From positions 18,082 through 82,081 of the forward strand of contig JAJPYE010000009.1 in NCBI GenBank assembly GCA_021205095.1: a stretch of 64,000 nt of DNA, given 5' to 3'. Under the pieces are notes generated by a model. It was given only the letters and a program-made list of their open reading frames with translations, did not search any database and had not been told where the DNA came from. The position numbers were made by a program, and so were the translations under genes. Positions 50,123 through 58,478 of this stretch are shown here, piece after piece (position 1 is the first letter of the stretch; each line of letters opens with the position of its first letter). Origin of the DNA: Oscillospiraceae bacterium (GTDB lineage Bacteria > Bacillota > Clostridia > Oscillospirales > Oscillospiraceae).

Positions 50123-51054
50123 GCCGCCGCCCCCTTCAGATAAGGCTCTGCCCCCTCCATCAGCTCCCGCACGATGACTGCCGCGGGCTGTATCTCATGA
50201 ACCATGGCGGCGGACTGGCCGGACATGAAGCAGTTCTTCGTCCAGTTGCCCTCTTCCACCGCACCGCGAAAGGCACCCACGCTCATTTTTTCCAGCTCCT
50301 CGTCCGGCGCGCCGCCGTATTCCGCCTTGGAATAGGCCCGCGTGAAGCCGTTTCGCAGACAGCGGATGGGATGATCCAGCCGCTTGCCCACAACCGTGGT
50401 GCCGCGGTCGGTGGCCTTTAAAATGCGCTCCTTGTAGGTGGGGTGGATGGTACACTCCTCCGCGCTCAGAAACCGGGTGCCAACCTGCACGCCGCAGGCC
50501 CCCAGCATCAGAGCCGCCGCTACGCCCCGGCCATCCGCAATGCCTCCGGCGGCGATCACAGGCAGATCTGTGGCGTCGCACACCAGAGGCACCAGCACCA
50601 TGGTGGTCAGCTCGCCCACATGGCCGCCGCTCTCCCCGCCCTCGGCGATCAGGGCGGAGGCCCCGGCGCGGGTCATCAGCTTCGCCATAGCCACGGAGGC
50701 CACTACCGGGATGACCTTGACCCCGGCCTCCCGCCACATGGCCATATAGCCGGCGGGGTTGCCCGCCCCGGTGGTGACAGCCGCCACACGCTCCTCCGCC
50801 GCTATGGCGGCCACATCGTCCGCATAGCGGCTCATGAGCATGATGTTCACCCCGAAGGGCTTGTCGGTCAGGCTCCGGGCAATGTGGATCTGCTCCCGGA
50901 CATAGTCCGCGCGGGAGTTTCCGGCGGCGATAATGCCAAGGCCCCCCGCCTCCGACACGGCGGCGGCCAGCCGCCCGTCGGCGATCCAGGCCATGCCCCC
51001 CTGAAACAGGGGGTACTGGATGCCAAGCATCTCACAGATAGGACTGTTAATCAC
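50110..51054 (-). CDS. fabK: Enoyl-ACP reductase II (FMN-dependent FabK)
   Basis: A 314-residue FMN TIM-barrel enzyme of the nitronate monooxygenase/FabK family. It has YPLFQGGMAWIADGRLAAAV at the N-terminus. SALIAEGGESGGHVG and PVIAAGGIADGRGVAAALML form the phosphate-binding part. It reduces enoyl-ACP in place of FabI. The start is a GTG at 51054 that overlaps the acpP stop (GTGA). Confidence 0.93.
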   Translation of the reverse strand: MINSPICEMLGIQYPLFQGGMAWIADGRLAAAVSEAGGLGIIAAGNSRADYVREQIHIARSLTDKPFGVNIMLMSRYADDVAAIAAEERVAAVTTGAGNPAGYMAMWREAGVKVIPVVASVAMAKLMTRAGASALIAEGGESGGHVGELTTMVLVPLVCDATDLPVIAAGGIADGRGVAAALMLGACGVQVGTRFLSAEECTIHPTYKERILKATDRGTTVVGKRLDHPIRCLRNGFTRAYSKAEYGGAPDEELEKMSVGAFRGAVEEGNWTKNCFMSGQSAAMVHEIQPAAVIVRELMEGAEPYLKGAAAWVK

Positions 51055-51284
51055 CCCTCCTGCTCCGCCTTCTTCGCCTCAATAAAGGCCACCAGCTCGC
51101 CCACGGTCTCCACCTTCTGGTCAAGCTCGACCTCCATGCCGATCTCGTCCTCAAGCTGCATAAGAAGCTCCACCGTGTCCAGGGAATCGATGCCCAGGTC
51201 GTGGAATTTGCTGTCCATGGTGATGTCGGCGGGGTCGCACTCCAGCCGGTCTGCGATCAGTGCTGCGATACTTTCAAAAATCAT
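51051..51284 (-). CDS. acpP: Acyl carrier protein
   Basis: A 77-residue acidic ACP. The phosphopantetheine serine is in the canonical LGIDSLDTVELLMQLEDE motif. The ATG at 51284 with GGAGGG upstream is chosen over 51299. It is the first gene of the fatty acid operon, about 90 bases downstream of the promoter and palindrome. Confidence 0.96.
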   Translation of the reverse strand: MIFESIAALIADRLECDPADITMDSKFHDLGIDSLDTVELLMQLEDEIGMEVELDQKVETVGELVAFIEAKKAEQEG

Positions 51285-51347
51285 GATTATACCCTCCAAA
51301 AGTTAAAAAATTAAAAGTAATCAGCGTTTACCTATACGCGAAAAAAT

Positions 51348-51374
51348 ACGAGGGTAATCATTGATTACCCTCGT
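51348..51374. promoter_or_regulatory. 27-bp perfect palindrome at the fatty acid operon start site
   Basis: Two 13-bp arms, ACGAGGGTAATCA and TGATTACCCTCGT, flank one central base. On the minus strand it begins four bases after the -10 box, so it covers the predicted transcription start. It is followed by GTATTTTTT-type sequence. It could be a repressor operator, perhaps for the operon TetR, or an early terminator. Confidence 0.65.
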
Positions 51375-51378
51375 GGTG

Positions 51379-51407
51379 ATAATACCATATCAGTCGGTGG
51401 ATGTCAA
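51379..51407 (-). promoter_or_regulatory. Promoter of the fatty acid operon
   Basis: Minus-strand TTGACA (51402-51407) and TATTAT (51379-51384) with a 17-base spacer, between the ltaE stop and acpP. Confidence 0.85.
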
Positions 51408-51444
51408 CCAAATATTGTGCTGATTTTATGGAGCGGCGCGCTTT

Positions 51445-52482
51445 CTACAGCATCAGCGCGACGTCCCGGCAAAGGGCGGCCACGTCCTGGGGGTCGGTGC
51501 TCCAGCTTGTGCAGAAGCGAACGCACTGGTGGGTATCGTCCACACGCTCGTATTGCTCGAAGATGTATTTTTCCGCGAGACGCTGGGCCTGCCCGTCCTC
51601 CACGACGAGGAAGAGCTGATTTGTGCAGCTTTCGATGTAGCAGGAAACGCCCTTTTGGGCGAAGGCGGATTTCAGCGCCATGGCGTACTCGTCGGCCTGG
51701 CGGGTTATCTCGAAATACAGCCCGTCCCGGAACAGCGTGTAAAACTGCACGCCCAGAAGCCAGCCCTTCGCCAGCATGGCCCCGCCCTGCTTCATGTAGT
51801 GGCGGAAGCCCACGTTCAGGGCGGGATTGGTGATGACCAGGGCCTCGCCGAACATCGTGCCGCATTTGGTGCCGCCGATGGTGAATATATCCGCAAGCCG
51901 CGCGAGATCTGCCATGGTCACGTCGTTTTCCGCGGCCCCCAGGCCGTAGCCCAGCCGCGCCCCGTCGATATAGAGATACAGGCCGTACTGCTCGCAGAGA
52001 GCGTGTATCGCCTCCAGCTCGGAGAGGGAATAGATGGTGCCGTACTCCGTCGGGAAGGCCAGGGACACAAGCTTAGGCTGGGCGATTTGGTCCTGATGGG
52101 TGCTGGTGAGATAAAGCTCCATCTGGGCCGTGATGAAGGCCGGATCGAGCTTTCCCTCCCGGCCCGGACAGGTGACGAGCTTTATCCCCGCGTGCTCCGG
52201 CGCGCCGCTCTCGTGGACGTTTATGTGGGCCGTGTCCGCGCATAAAACGGCCTGATAGGGCCGCAGGGCGGCGGAGAGGGCGAGGACGTTCACCTGCGTC
52301 CCGCCGGGGATGAAGTGGACAGCGGCCTGGGGACAGTCCAGGTATTTTCCGATCTCCTGTGCCGCCGCCCGGCACCACTCGTCCTCCCCGTACCCGGCGT
52401 AGGAGGTGGAATTGATTTCCGTGAGCGCCTGCAATATGCTGGGGTGACAACCCTGGCTGTAGTCGTTATTGAAGCGTATCAT
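51445..52482 (-). CDS. ltaE: Low-specificity threonine aldolase-like PLP enzyme
   Basis: A 345-residue fold-type I PLP enzyme of the beta-eliminating lyase/threonine aldolase family. It starts with FNNDYSQGCHPSILQAL. The PLP phosphate region is HFIPGGTQVNVLAL, the ring-binding aspartate is in YLYIDGARLGYGLG, and the PLP lysine is in FTIGGTKCGTMFGEA. It splits threonine or allo-threonine to glycine and acetaldehyde, or a similar beta-hydroxy amino acid. The start overlaps the pyrI stop (ATGA), so it is translated with the pyrimidine operon. Confidence 0.88.
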   Translation of the reverse strand: MIRFNNDYSQGCHPSILQALTEINSTSYAGYGEDEWCRAAAQEIGKYLDCPQAAVHFIPGGTQVNVLALSAALRPYQAVLCADTAHINVHESGAPEHAGIKLVTCPGREGKLDPAFITAQMELYLTSTHQDQIAQPKLVSLAFPTEYGTIYSLSELEAIHALCEQYGLYLYIDGARLGYGLGAAENDVTMADLARLADIFTIGGTKCGTMFGEALVITNPALNVGFRHYMKQGGAMLAKGWLLGVQFYTLFRDGLYFEITRQADEYAMALKSAFAQKGVSCYIESCTNQLFLVVEDGQAQRLAEKYIFEQYERVDDTHQCVRFCTSWSTDPQDVAALCRDVALML

Positions 52483-52898
52483 GCCTTGGCCTTCGCGTCG
52501 CAGTAGATGCAGCGGTAGATTTTCTTTTCCCGGTCGGCCAGGCGGAAGATCTGCGGCAGCTCCTGCTCGGTGGTGGTGATGCAGCGGGGGTTCTTGCAGC
52601 GGACGATGTCCCGTATCTGCTCCGGCAGGGTGGGGTGATATTTCCGCAGGCAGCGCTCGTTCTGGATGATGTCGATGGTGATGTCCGGGTCGATGTAGCC
52701 CAGCACGTTCAGGTCGAGGCCCAGCTCGCCGTCTATTTTGATGATGTCCTTTTTGCCCATCTGGTGGCTGACCACGTTTTTCATGAGCGCCACGGGGCAG
52801 TCCAGGCTTTCCAGCCCCAGGAAGCGGTATATCTCCATTCCCTGACCGGCCTTGATGTGGTCGATGACGATGCCGTTTTTGATTGCGTCTACGTTCAT
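52479..52898 (-). CDS. pyrI: Aspartate carbamoyltransferase regulatory subunit
   Basis: A 139-residue PyrI. The allosteric nucleotide-binding domain has [19 protein letters not shown] at the N-terminus. The C-terminal zinc domain has CKNPRC and CIYCDAKA, four cysteines in all. It binds PyrB trimers and would give CTP/ATP control of pyrimidine synthesis. The start overlaps pyrB by ATGA. Confidence 0.96.
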   Translation of the reverse strand: MNVDAIKNGIVIDHIKAGQGMEIYRFLGLESLDCPVALMKNVVSHQMGKKDIIKIDGELGLDLNVLGYIDPDITIDIIQNERCLRKYHPTLPEQIRDIVRCKNPRCITTTEQELPQIFRLADREKKIYRCIYCDAKAKA

Positions 52899-53818
52899 AG
52901 CGTCCCTGCCTCCTTCAGCAGCATGAGAATAAGGGCCATGCGGGCAAATTTGCCGTTCGCCACCTGCTTGAAATAGCAGGCGCGGGGGTCTGCGTCCACT
53001 GCGAGAGAGATCTCGTTCACCCTGGGCAGCGGGTGGAGGATAATCATGTCCTTCCGGGCGGAGGTCAGCCGCTCCGGGGTCAGGATGTAGCTGTCTTTCA
53101 GGCGCAGGTAGTCCTCCTCGTTGAAAAACCGCTCCCGCTGTACGCGGGTCATATACAGCGCGTCAAGCTCCGGCAGGGAGCCTTCCAGGTCGGTGGTCTG
53201 GACATAGGGGATGCCCTGGGCCTCCAGGATGTCCTTTTTCACATAGCTGGGGAGCTTCAGCTCCTCCGGGGATATGAGAACGAACCGGGTGCCGGGGTAG
53301 CGGCTCATGGCCTCCAAAAGGGAGTGGACGGTGCGGCCAAATTTCAGATCGCCGCATACGCCGATGGTCAGCCCGTCCAGATGGCCCTTCTCCCGCTGGA
53401 TGGTCAGCAGGTCTGTCAGCGTCTGGGTGGGGTGGTTGTGGCCGCCGTCCCCGGCGTTTATCACCGGCACGGTGGCGTTCACGCTTGCCACATAGGGCGC
53501 GCCCTCCTTGGGATGGCGCATGGCGATGATGTCGGCGTAGCAGCTCACGGTCTTGGCCGTGTCCGCCACGCTCTCGCCCTTAGCGGCGGAGCTGGAATTG
53601 CCGTCGGATACGGACAGCACGTTCCCGCCCAGATCGTACATGGCCGCCTCAAAGCTGAGCCGCGCCCGGGTGGACGGCTCAAAAAACAGCGTGGCCAGCT
53701 TCTTGCCGTGGCACACCTCCGCGTACTGTTTCGGGTGGGCGATGATGTCGCTTGCCGTGGCGTTCAGCGCGGCGATCTCCTCCACGGATAAATCCCCGAT
53801 GCGGATAACACTTCTCAT
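52895..53818 (-). CDS. pyrB: Aspartate carbamoyltransferase catalytic subunit
   Basis: A 307-residue transcarbamoylase. The carbamoyl phosphate motif is [15 protein letters not shown] (residues 45-59). The HPTQTL motif is near 131, and [10 protein letters not shown] is near 265. It forms carbamoyl aspartate. The start overlaps pyrE by ATGA and the end overlaps pyrI. The length is normal for the PyrI-associated class. Confidence 0.97.
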   Translation of the reverse strand: MRSVIRIGDLSVEEIAALNATASDIIAHPKQYAEVCHGKKLATLFFEPSTRARLSFEAAMYDLGGNVLSVSDGNSSSAAKGESVADTAKTVSCYADIIAMRHPKEGAPYVASVNATVPVINAGDGGHNHPTQTLTDLLTIQREKGHLDGLTIGVCGDLKFGRTVHSLLEAMSRYPGTRFVLISPEELKLPSYVKKDILEAQGIPYVQTTDLEGSLPELDALYMTRVQRERFFNEEDYLRLKDSYILTPERLTSARKDMIILHPLPRVNEISLAVDADPRACYFKQVANGKFARMALILMLLKEAGTL

Positions 53819-54468
53819 TGCTCCTTCGTCCCTCCTATCCAGCTCTCATCGCTGGGATTATCCCGGAAGGCCAGCACCTGCGCCGCCTCCCGGTCTGTGA
53901 TATAGCCCGCCTCGACCCCGGCGGCGGCCACCGCGTCCAGGTTTGTCAGGCTTATGTTTTGAAGTCCGGCCTTTTCCAGGCGCTCCAGCCCCGCCTTCAT
54001 GCCGTAGGTGAAGATGCTGGCGATGCCCAGCACCTCGGCCCCCGCGTCCCGCAGGGCCTGGGCCGTCTCAATGCAGCTTCCGGCGGTGGAGATGAGATCC
54101 TCTACGACCACCACCTTCTGCCCCGGCTCCAGGCGGCCCTCGATGCGGTTTTGCCGCCCGTGATCCTTGGCCCCGGAGCGGACGTAGCCCATGGGCAGGC
54201 CCAGAATATGCCCCGCGATGGCGGCGTGGGCGATGCCCGCCGTGGCGGTGCCCATCAGCACCTCCGCCGTGGGATAGGCGGATTTCACTGTGTCCGCCAG
54301 GGCGTTTTCCACCAGATCCCGCACGGCGGGGGCGGTCAGTATCAGCCGGTTGTCGCAATAGATGGGGCTTTTGATGCCGCTGGCCCAGGTGAACGGCTCC
54401 CCTGGCCGGAGAAACACGGCCCGGATAGAGAGCAGGGCCTTCGCAACTTGCTTGTCTGTCGTGTCCAT
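53815..54468 (-). CDS. pyrE: Orotate phosphoribosyltransferase
   Basis: A 217-residue PRTase from the ATG at 54468 with GGAGG upstream. [14 protein letters not shown] binds orotate, and the PRPP loop is [16 protein letters not shown]. It converts orotate to OMP. The frame begins nine residues earlier, at 54495, inside pyrF sequence. It follows pyrF by 19 bases. Confidence 0.95.
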   Translation of the reverse strand: MDTTDKQVAKALLSIRAVFLRPGEPFTWASGIKSPIYCDNRLILTAPAVRDLVENALADTVKSAYPTAEVLMGTATAGIAHAAIAGHILGLPMGYVRSGAKDHGRQNRIEGRLEPGQKVVVVEDLISTAGSCIETAQALRDAGAEVLGIASIFTYGMKAGLERLEKAGLQNISLTNLDAVAAAGVEAGYITDREAAQVLAFRDNPSDESWIGGTKEQ

Positions 54469-54487
54469 AGTGCCTCCTGTATGATGA

Positions 54488-55201
54488 TTATTCATTATTA
54501 TCGGTTAAAAAATCCTTCAGGCATTTTTCATAGGCGGCCAGCGGGTCGGGGGCCTGGGTGATGGGGCGGCCCACCACGATGTAGTCCGAGCCAAGGCTTC
54601 TGGCCCCGGCGGGAGTGGTAACGCGCTGCTGGTCGTCTCCGGCGGCTCCGGCGAAGCGAACGCCCGGCGTGACGGTCAAAAAGCCCTCCCCGCAGGCGGC
54701 GTGGATGGTTCCCGCCTCCAGAGGGGAGCAGACCACCCCGTCCAGCCCCGCCGCTTTGGCGGTGCGGGCATAGGAGGTCACGACCTCCTCCATGGGCCGG
54801 GGGATGAGAAGCTCCTGCTCCAGCCGCTCCTGGCTGGTAGAGGTGAGCTGGGTCACGGCGATCAGCAGAGGCCGCTGGCCGCCGCCCCTGGAAAGCCCCT
54901 CCATAGCCGCCTCCATCATGGCGGAGCCGCCCGCCGCGTGAAGGTTTATCATATCCGCCCCCAGGCGGGACAGCACCTCCATGGCCCGGCCCACGGTGTT
55001 GGGGATGTCGTGGAGCTTTAAGTCCAGAAAAACCGGGTGGCCCCTGTCCTTGAGCCGCTTTACAATGTCCGGCCCCTGGGCGTAGAAAAGCTCCATGCCG
55101 ATCTTTACATAGGGCCTGGCCCGGCCCTGGAACTTGTCCAGAAAGGCCAGCGTCTCCTCCCCGGAGGGGAAGTCGCAGGCGATAATAACGTCCTTTGCCA
55201 T
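54488..55201 (-). CDS. pyrF: Orotidine-5'-phosphate decarboxylase
   Basis: A 237-residue TIM-barrel decarboxylase. The catalytic array is in [18 protein letters not shown] (Asp-Lys-x-x-Asp type motif). The phosphate-binding end is [13 protein letters not shown]. It makes UMP. The start follows the pyrD stop by one base. Confidence 0.95.
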   Translation of the reverse strand: MAKDVIIACDFPSGEETLAFLDKFQGRARPYVKIGMELFYAQGPDIVKRLKDRGHPVFLDLKLHDIPNTVGRAMEVLSRLGADMINLHAAGGSAMMEAAMEGLSRGGGQRPLLIAVTQLTSTSQERLEQELLIPRPMEEVVTSYARTAKAAGLDGVVCSPLEAGTIHAACGEGFLTVTPGVRFAGAAGDDQQRVTTPAGARSLGSDYIVVGRPITQAPDPLAAYEKCLKDFLTDNNE

Positions 55202-55202
55202 G

Positions 55203-56114
55203 TCAGTGCGCGCCTCCTATTATATCCGAAAGATTTTGTATTCCATATTTCTCCATCGCCTCCGGCAGGGCGGCGATAATGTCCCGGCAGGCGTAGGGAT
55301 TTACGAGATTTGCGGCCCCGATCTCTACCGCCGTGGCCCCGGCCAGCAGCATTTCCAGCACGTCCTCGGCGGACGATATGCCGCCCACGCCCACGATGGG
55401 GATGCTGACCGCCTCATAGACGGCGTACACCATCCGCAGGGCCACGGGGAACACCGCCGGGCCGGAGAGGCCGCCGGTGGTGTTGGCCAGCAGGGGCTTT
55501 CGGGATTTCAGGTCTATCCGCATACCCAGCAGGGTGTTAATCAGGCTCACGCCGTCCGCTCCCGCATCCTCGCAGGCTTTCGCGATGGCGGCGATGTCCG
55601 TCACGTTGGGGGAGAGCTTCATAATGACCGGCTTTGTGGTCACAGCCTTCACGGCCTTGACCACCTGGGCGGCTAGGGCGGGGTCGGCCCCAAAGCTCAT
55701 GCCGCCCCCGTGGACGTTGGGGCAGCTAATGTTCACCTCCAGCCAGCCCACCTGGGGCTGGGCGTCCAGCAGGCGGCAGGTCTCGGCGTATTCGTCGATG
55801 GAAAAGCCGCTGACGTTTGCCATCACAGGCTTGTGAAATACCTGGGCGAGTTTTGGCAGCTCCTGGCTTATGACCGCCTCCACGCCGGGATTTTGCAGAC
55901 CCACGGCGTTTAACATCCCCTGGGGACGCTCGGCAATGCGGGGCTGGGGATTGCCCGTCCGGGCCTGGCTGGTGGTACCCTTGAAGCTGAAGGAGCCGAG
56001 GCAGTTAATGTCATACAGCTCCGCGAACTCGTACCCATAGCCAAAGGTTCCGCTGGCGGCCAGAATCGGGTTATCCAGTCCCACGCCGCACAGATTGACG
56101 GCTGTGTTTACCAT
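55203..56114 (-). CDS. pyrD: Dihydroorotate dehydrogenase B, catalytic subunit
   Basis: A 303-residue FMN enzyme of the PyrD class 1B. It has [17 protein letters not shown] near the N-terminus. The catalytic cysteine is in [13 protein letters not shown], as expected for 1A/1B enzymes (class 2 uses serine), and the FMN phosphate loop is [18 protein letters not shown]. It works with PyrK to pass electrons to NAD. The start overlaps pyrK by 7 bases. Confidence 0.96.
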   Translation of the reverse strand: MVNTAVNLCGVGLDNPILAASGTFGYGYEFAELYDINCLGSFSFKGTTSQARTGNPQPRIAERPQGMLNAVGLQNPGVEAVISQELPKLAQVFHKPVMANVSGFSIDEYAETCRLLDAQPQVGWLEVNISCPNVHGGGMSFGADPALAAQVVKAVKAVTTKPVIMKLSPNVTDIAAIAKACEDAGADGVSLINTLLGMRIDLKSRKPLLANTTGGLSGPAVFPVALRMVYAVYEAVSIPIVGVGGISSAEDVLEMLLAGATAVEIGAANLVNPYACRDIIAALPEAMEKYGIQNLSDIIGGAH

Positions 56115-56842
56115 AAAAGCTCCTCTCTGTCAAAGACCGGCCCCTCCCGGCAGACCCGCTTCGGGCCGGAGCGGGTCTCGATGGTGCAGCCCATGCAGGC
56201 CCCGAAGCCGCAGCCCATCCGGGCCTCCAGGCTGTATTGCCCGCCGGTGTGAGCCAGGGCGTCGATGCCCCGCAGCATGGCCGTGGGGCCGCAGGCGTAA
56301 AGATAGGTGTAGTCCTCGAAACCGGCCATGGCGTCTGTCACCAGGCCCTTTTTCCCTGCGCTGCCGTCGGCGGTGCAGAGGACAGGGGCAAGGCCCAGGG
56401 CCTCAAATTTACCGAAATAAAAGATGTCCTCCGCCCGGTTGAACCCCAGGATAACCGTGGGACGCTTCCCCTCCGCCAACAGGGCGCGGCACAGGCCGTA
56501 TATGGGGGGCAGGCCCACGCCCCCCGCCACCAGCAGGGGAGCCGGGCCGCTTTTGGCAGTGTCGAAGCCCTTTCCCAGGCCTGTGAGAACGTCCAGCCTG
56601 TCCCCAGGCCGGAGGGCGGTCATCCCGGCGGTGCCGCTGCCCAGTATTTTATATAGTATCGTGACCCGCTCCGCCTCATAGCAGCACACGGAGATGGGCC
56701 GCCGGAGGAATTTCCCCTCCAGCCGGATGTTCAGAAACTGTCCCGGCCCGGTGAAGGCCGAGCAGTCCCCCAAAAGGGTCATCTCGTATACGTCCCCGGT
56801 CAGGGGGCGGTTTTCCTCAACGGTAAAAATTCCCTGCTTCAC
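56108..56842 (-). CDS. pyrK: Dihydroorotate dehydrogenase B, electron transfer subunit
   Basis: A 244-residue FAD and 2Fe-2S protein. The FAD motif RRPISVCCYE lies near residue 55 and the NAD region has PLLVAGGVGLPPIYGL. The C-terminal cysteine cluster GCGFGACMGC with a distant Cys (RVCREGPVF) binds the 2Fe-2S centre. The start is a GTG at 56842, overlapping the pyrC stop by GTGA, with GGAGG seven bases before it. The upstream frame to 56911 lies within pyrC. Confidence 0.94.
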   Translation of the reverse strand: MKQGIFTVEENRPLTGDVYEMTLLGDCSAFTGPGQFLNIRLEGKFLRRPISVCCYEAERVTILYKILGSGTAGMTALRPGDRLDVLTGLGKGFDTAKSGPAPLLVAGGVGLPPIYGLCRALLAEGKRPTVILGFNRAEDIFYFGKFEALGLAPVLCTADGSAGKKGLVTDAMAGFEDYTYLYACGPTAMLRGIDALAHTGGQYSLEARMGCGFGACMGCTIETRSGPKRVCREGPVFDREELLW

Positions 56843-58104
56843 TGTCCGGCCTCCTTTGCGAGCATGGGGTCTATATAGACCTCCCGGCCCTGGCAGACCG
56901 TCATCAGGCACCGGCCCCGGACAGGAACCCCCTCAAAGGGGGTGGCCCGGCCCAGGGAGGCAAATTCCTCTGGGTCGATGCGCCAGGTGTGGGCCAGGTC
57001 GAACAGGGCGAAGCCTGGGTCGCTTGTAAGGCCGAACCTTGCCCGCGGCGCGTCGCTCATCAGCGCCACCAGCTTTTCCAGGGGCAAAATGCCCGTCTCC
57101 ACCAGACCGGTGTAGAGGACGGGAAAGGCACATTCCAGCCCCACCACGCCCATGGGGCTGTCCTTCAGGCCCAGGCTCTTTTCCTCCCGGCTGTGGGGGG
57201 CGTGGTCGGTGGCGATCATGTCGATGGTGCCGTCCAGCAGCCCTGCCAGCAGGGCCTGCCTGTCCTCCGGGCTGCGGAGGGGGGGATTCATCTTGAACCG
57301 GCCCTCCTCCTGGAGCATGGAGTCGTCCAGCAGCAGATAGTGGGGGGCCGTCTCGCAGGTGATGTTCACCCCCTGGCTCTTGGCGTGGCGGATAATCTCC
57401 ACGCTCTCCTTTGTGGAGACGTGGCAGACGTGATACGCGCAGCCGGTCTTTTTCGCAAGGGCCGCGTCCCGCCGGATGGGGCCATATTCGCTCTCGGAGC
57501 ATATCCCCCGGTGGCCGTGGGCGGCGGCGTAGGCCCCGTCGTGGATGTAGCCGCCGTTTAAGAGGGAATTGTCCTCGCAGTGGGCGGCGATGATTTTCCC
57601 CAGGGTCTTGGCCTTCTCCATGGCCTTTTCCATCATGGCCGGGCTTTGCACGCCCTTCCCGTCGTCCGAGAAGGCGGCCACATAGGGGGCCATGGCCTCC
57701 ATGTCCGCCAGCTCCTGCCCCGCCTCCCCTTTGGTGATGGCCCCATAGGGGACGGTGGGGATGACTGCGTCCCGCCGGATGATAGAAAGCTCCTGCTCCA
57801 GCGTTTCCAGACTGTCCGGCACGGGGTTCAGGTTCGGCATGGGGCATACCGCCGTATAGCCGCCCCTGGCCGCCGCCATGGTGCCGGTGCGTATGGTCTC
57901 CTTGTAAGAAAAACCCGGCTCCCGCAGATGTACGTGAACATCCGCCAAGCCGGGCAATATGCAAATAAAACGGCCATCCACCGCCGTCGCGCTCTCAGGA
58001 GCGGGGCCAGCGGGGAAAAACAGCTCTCCGTCCCGGATCAAAATGTCGCGCCGGGAAAAGGAACCCTGTTGATATATGCGGGTGTTTTTCAGATAAATGT
58101 TCAT
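56839..58104 (-). CDS. pyrC: Dihydroorotase
   Basis: A 421-residue type I dihydroorotase. The zinc motif is DVHVHLREPG near residue 60, a carboxylated-lysine region lies further on, and TDHAPHSREEK is near 310. It closes carbamoyl aspartate to dihydroorotate. The ATG at 58104 with GGAGG upstream is chosen; the frame to 58254 runs through the leader. It is the first gene of the pyrimidine operon. Confidence 0.95.
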   Translation of the reverse strand: MNIYLKNTRIYQQGSFSRRDILIRDGELFFPAGPAPESATAVDGRFICILPGLADVHVHLREPGFSYKETIRTGTMAAARGGYTAVCPMPNLNPVPDSLETLEQELSIIRRDAVIPTVPYGAITKGEAGQELADMEAMAPYVAAFSDDGKGVQSPAMMEKAMEKAKTLGKIIAAHCEDNSLLNGGYIHDGAYAAAHGHRGICSESEYGPIRRDAALAKKTGCAYHVCHVSTKESVEIIRHAKSQGVNITCETAPHYLLLDDSMLQEEGRFKMNPPLRSPEDRQALLAGLLDGTIDMIATDHAPHSREEKSLGLKDSPMGVVGLECAFPVLYTGLVETGILPLEKLVALMSDAPRARFGLTSDPGFALFDLAHTWRIDPEEFASLGRATPFEGVPVRGRCLMTVCQGREVYIDPMLAKEAGQ

Positions 58105-58122
58105 GCCGTTTCCTCCAAATGC

Positions 58123-58192
58123 AAAAAAAGAACCCTGTCCGCGACAAGGCTCACTCCGCCGGAATACCGGCTCTCTCTTTATTCGCCTTGCC
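58123..58192 (-). promoter_or_regulatory. Attenuator-like leader of the pyr operon
   Basis: On the minus strand, CCTTGTC-GCG-GACAGGG followed by TTC and seven T residues is an intrinsic terminator just before pyrC. An upstream GGCAAGGC (58185-58192) can pair with GCCTTGTC (58143-58150) and block it. AGAGAGAGCC between them resembles the GAGAGG part of PyrR binding loops. UMP/PyrR control is an inference; no pyrR lies in the window. Confidence 0.6.
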
Positions 58193-58225
58193 AACGTCCC
58201 GCATTGCGCATCAGGTGCTTTGGGT

Positions 58226-58254
58226 ATTATGACACAAACCCAGCCCCCCGTCAA
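58226..58254 (-). promoter_or_regulatory. Promoter of the pyrimidine operon
   Basis: Minus-strand TTGACG (58249-58254) and CATAAT (58226-58231) with a 17-base spacer, about 125 bases before pyrC, leaving room for the leader. Confidence 0.75.
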
Positions 58255-58373
58255 TACCTGGCGGGGAGATTTTTTGTGTTCATCTGTCGGAGAGGTTTCT
58301 GTACGTTCTTGTGGAAATGACTAAGATTTTGGAAAACGAGTTGCAAAAACTGTGTATTTTTAGAAAAAGGGTA

Positions 58374-58403
58374 TTGCCAAAATATAATAAAGAGGAGTAT
58401 AAT
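58374..58403 (+). promoter_or_regulatory. Promoter of the sugar-type ABC operon
   Basis: TTGCCA (58374-58379) and TATAAT (58398-58403) with an 18-base spacer, 75 bases before the ATPase start. Confidence 0.7.
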
Positions 58404-58478
58404 AACGGGTACCAGAGAAAAAGCAATAATTTAACAAAAAACGCCCGGCGGGGCGGGGCAGAGGAGGGAAAACCCGTT

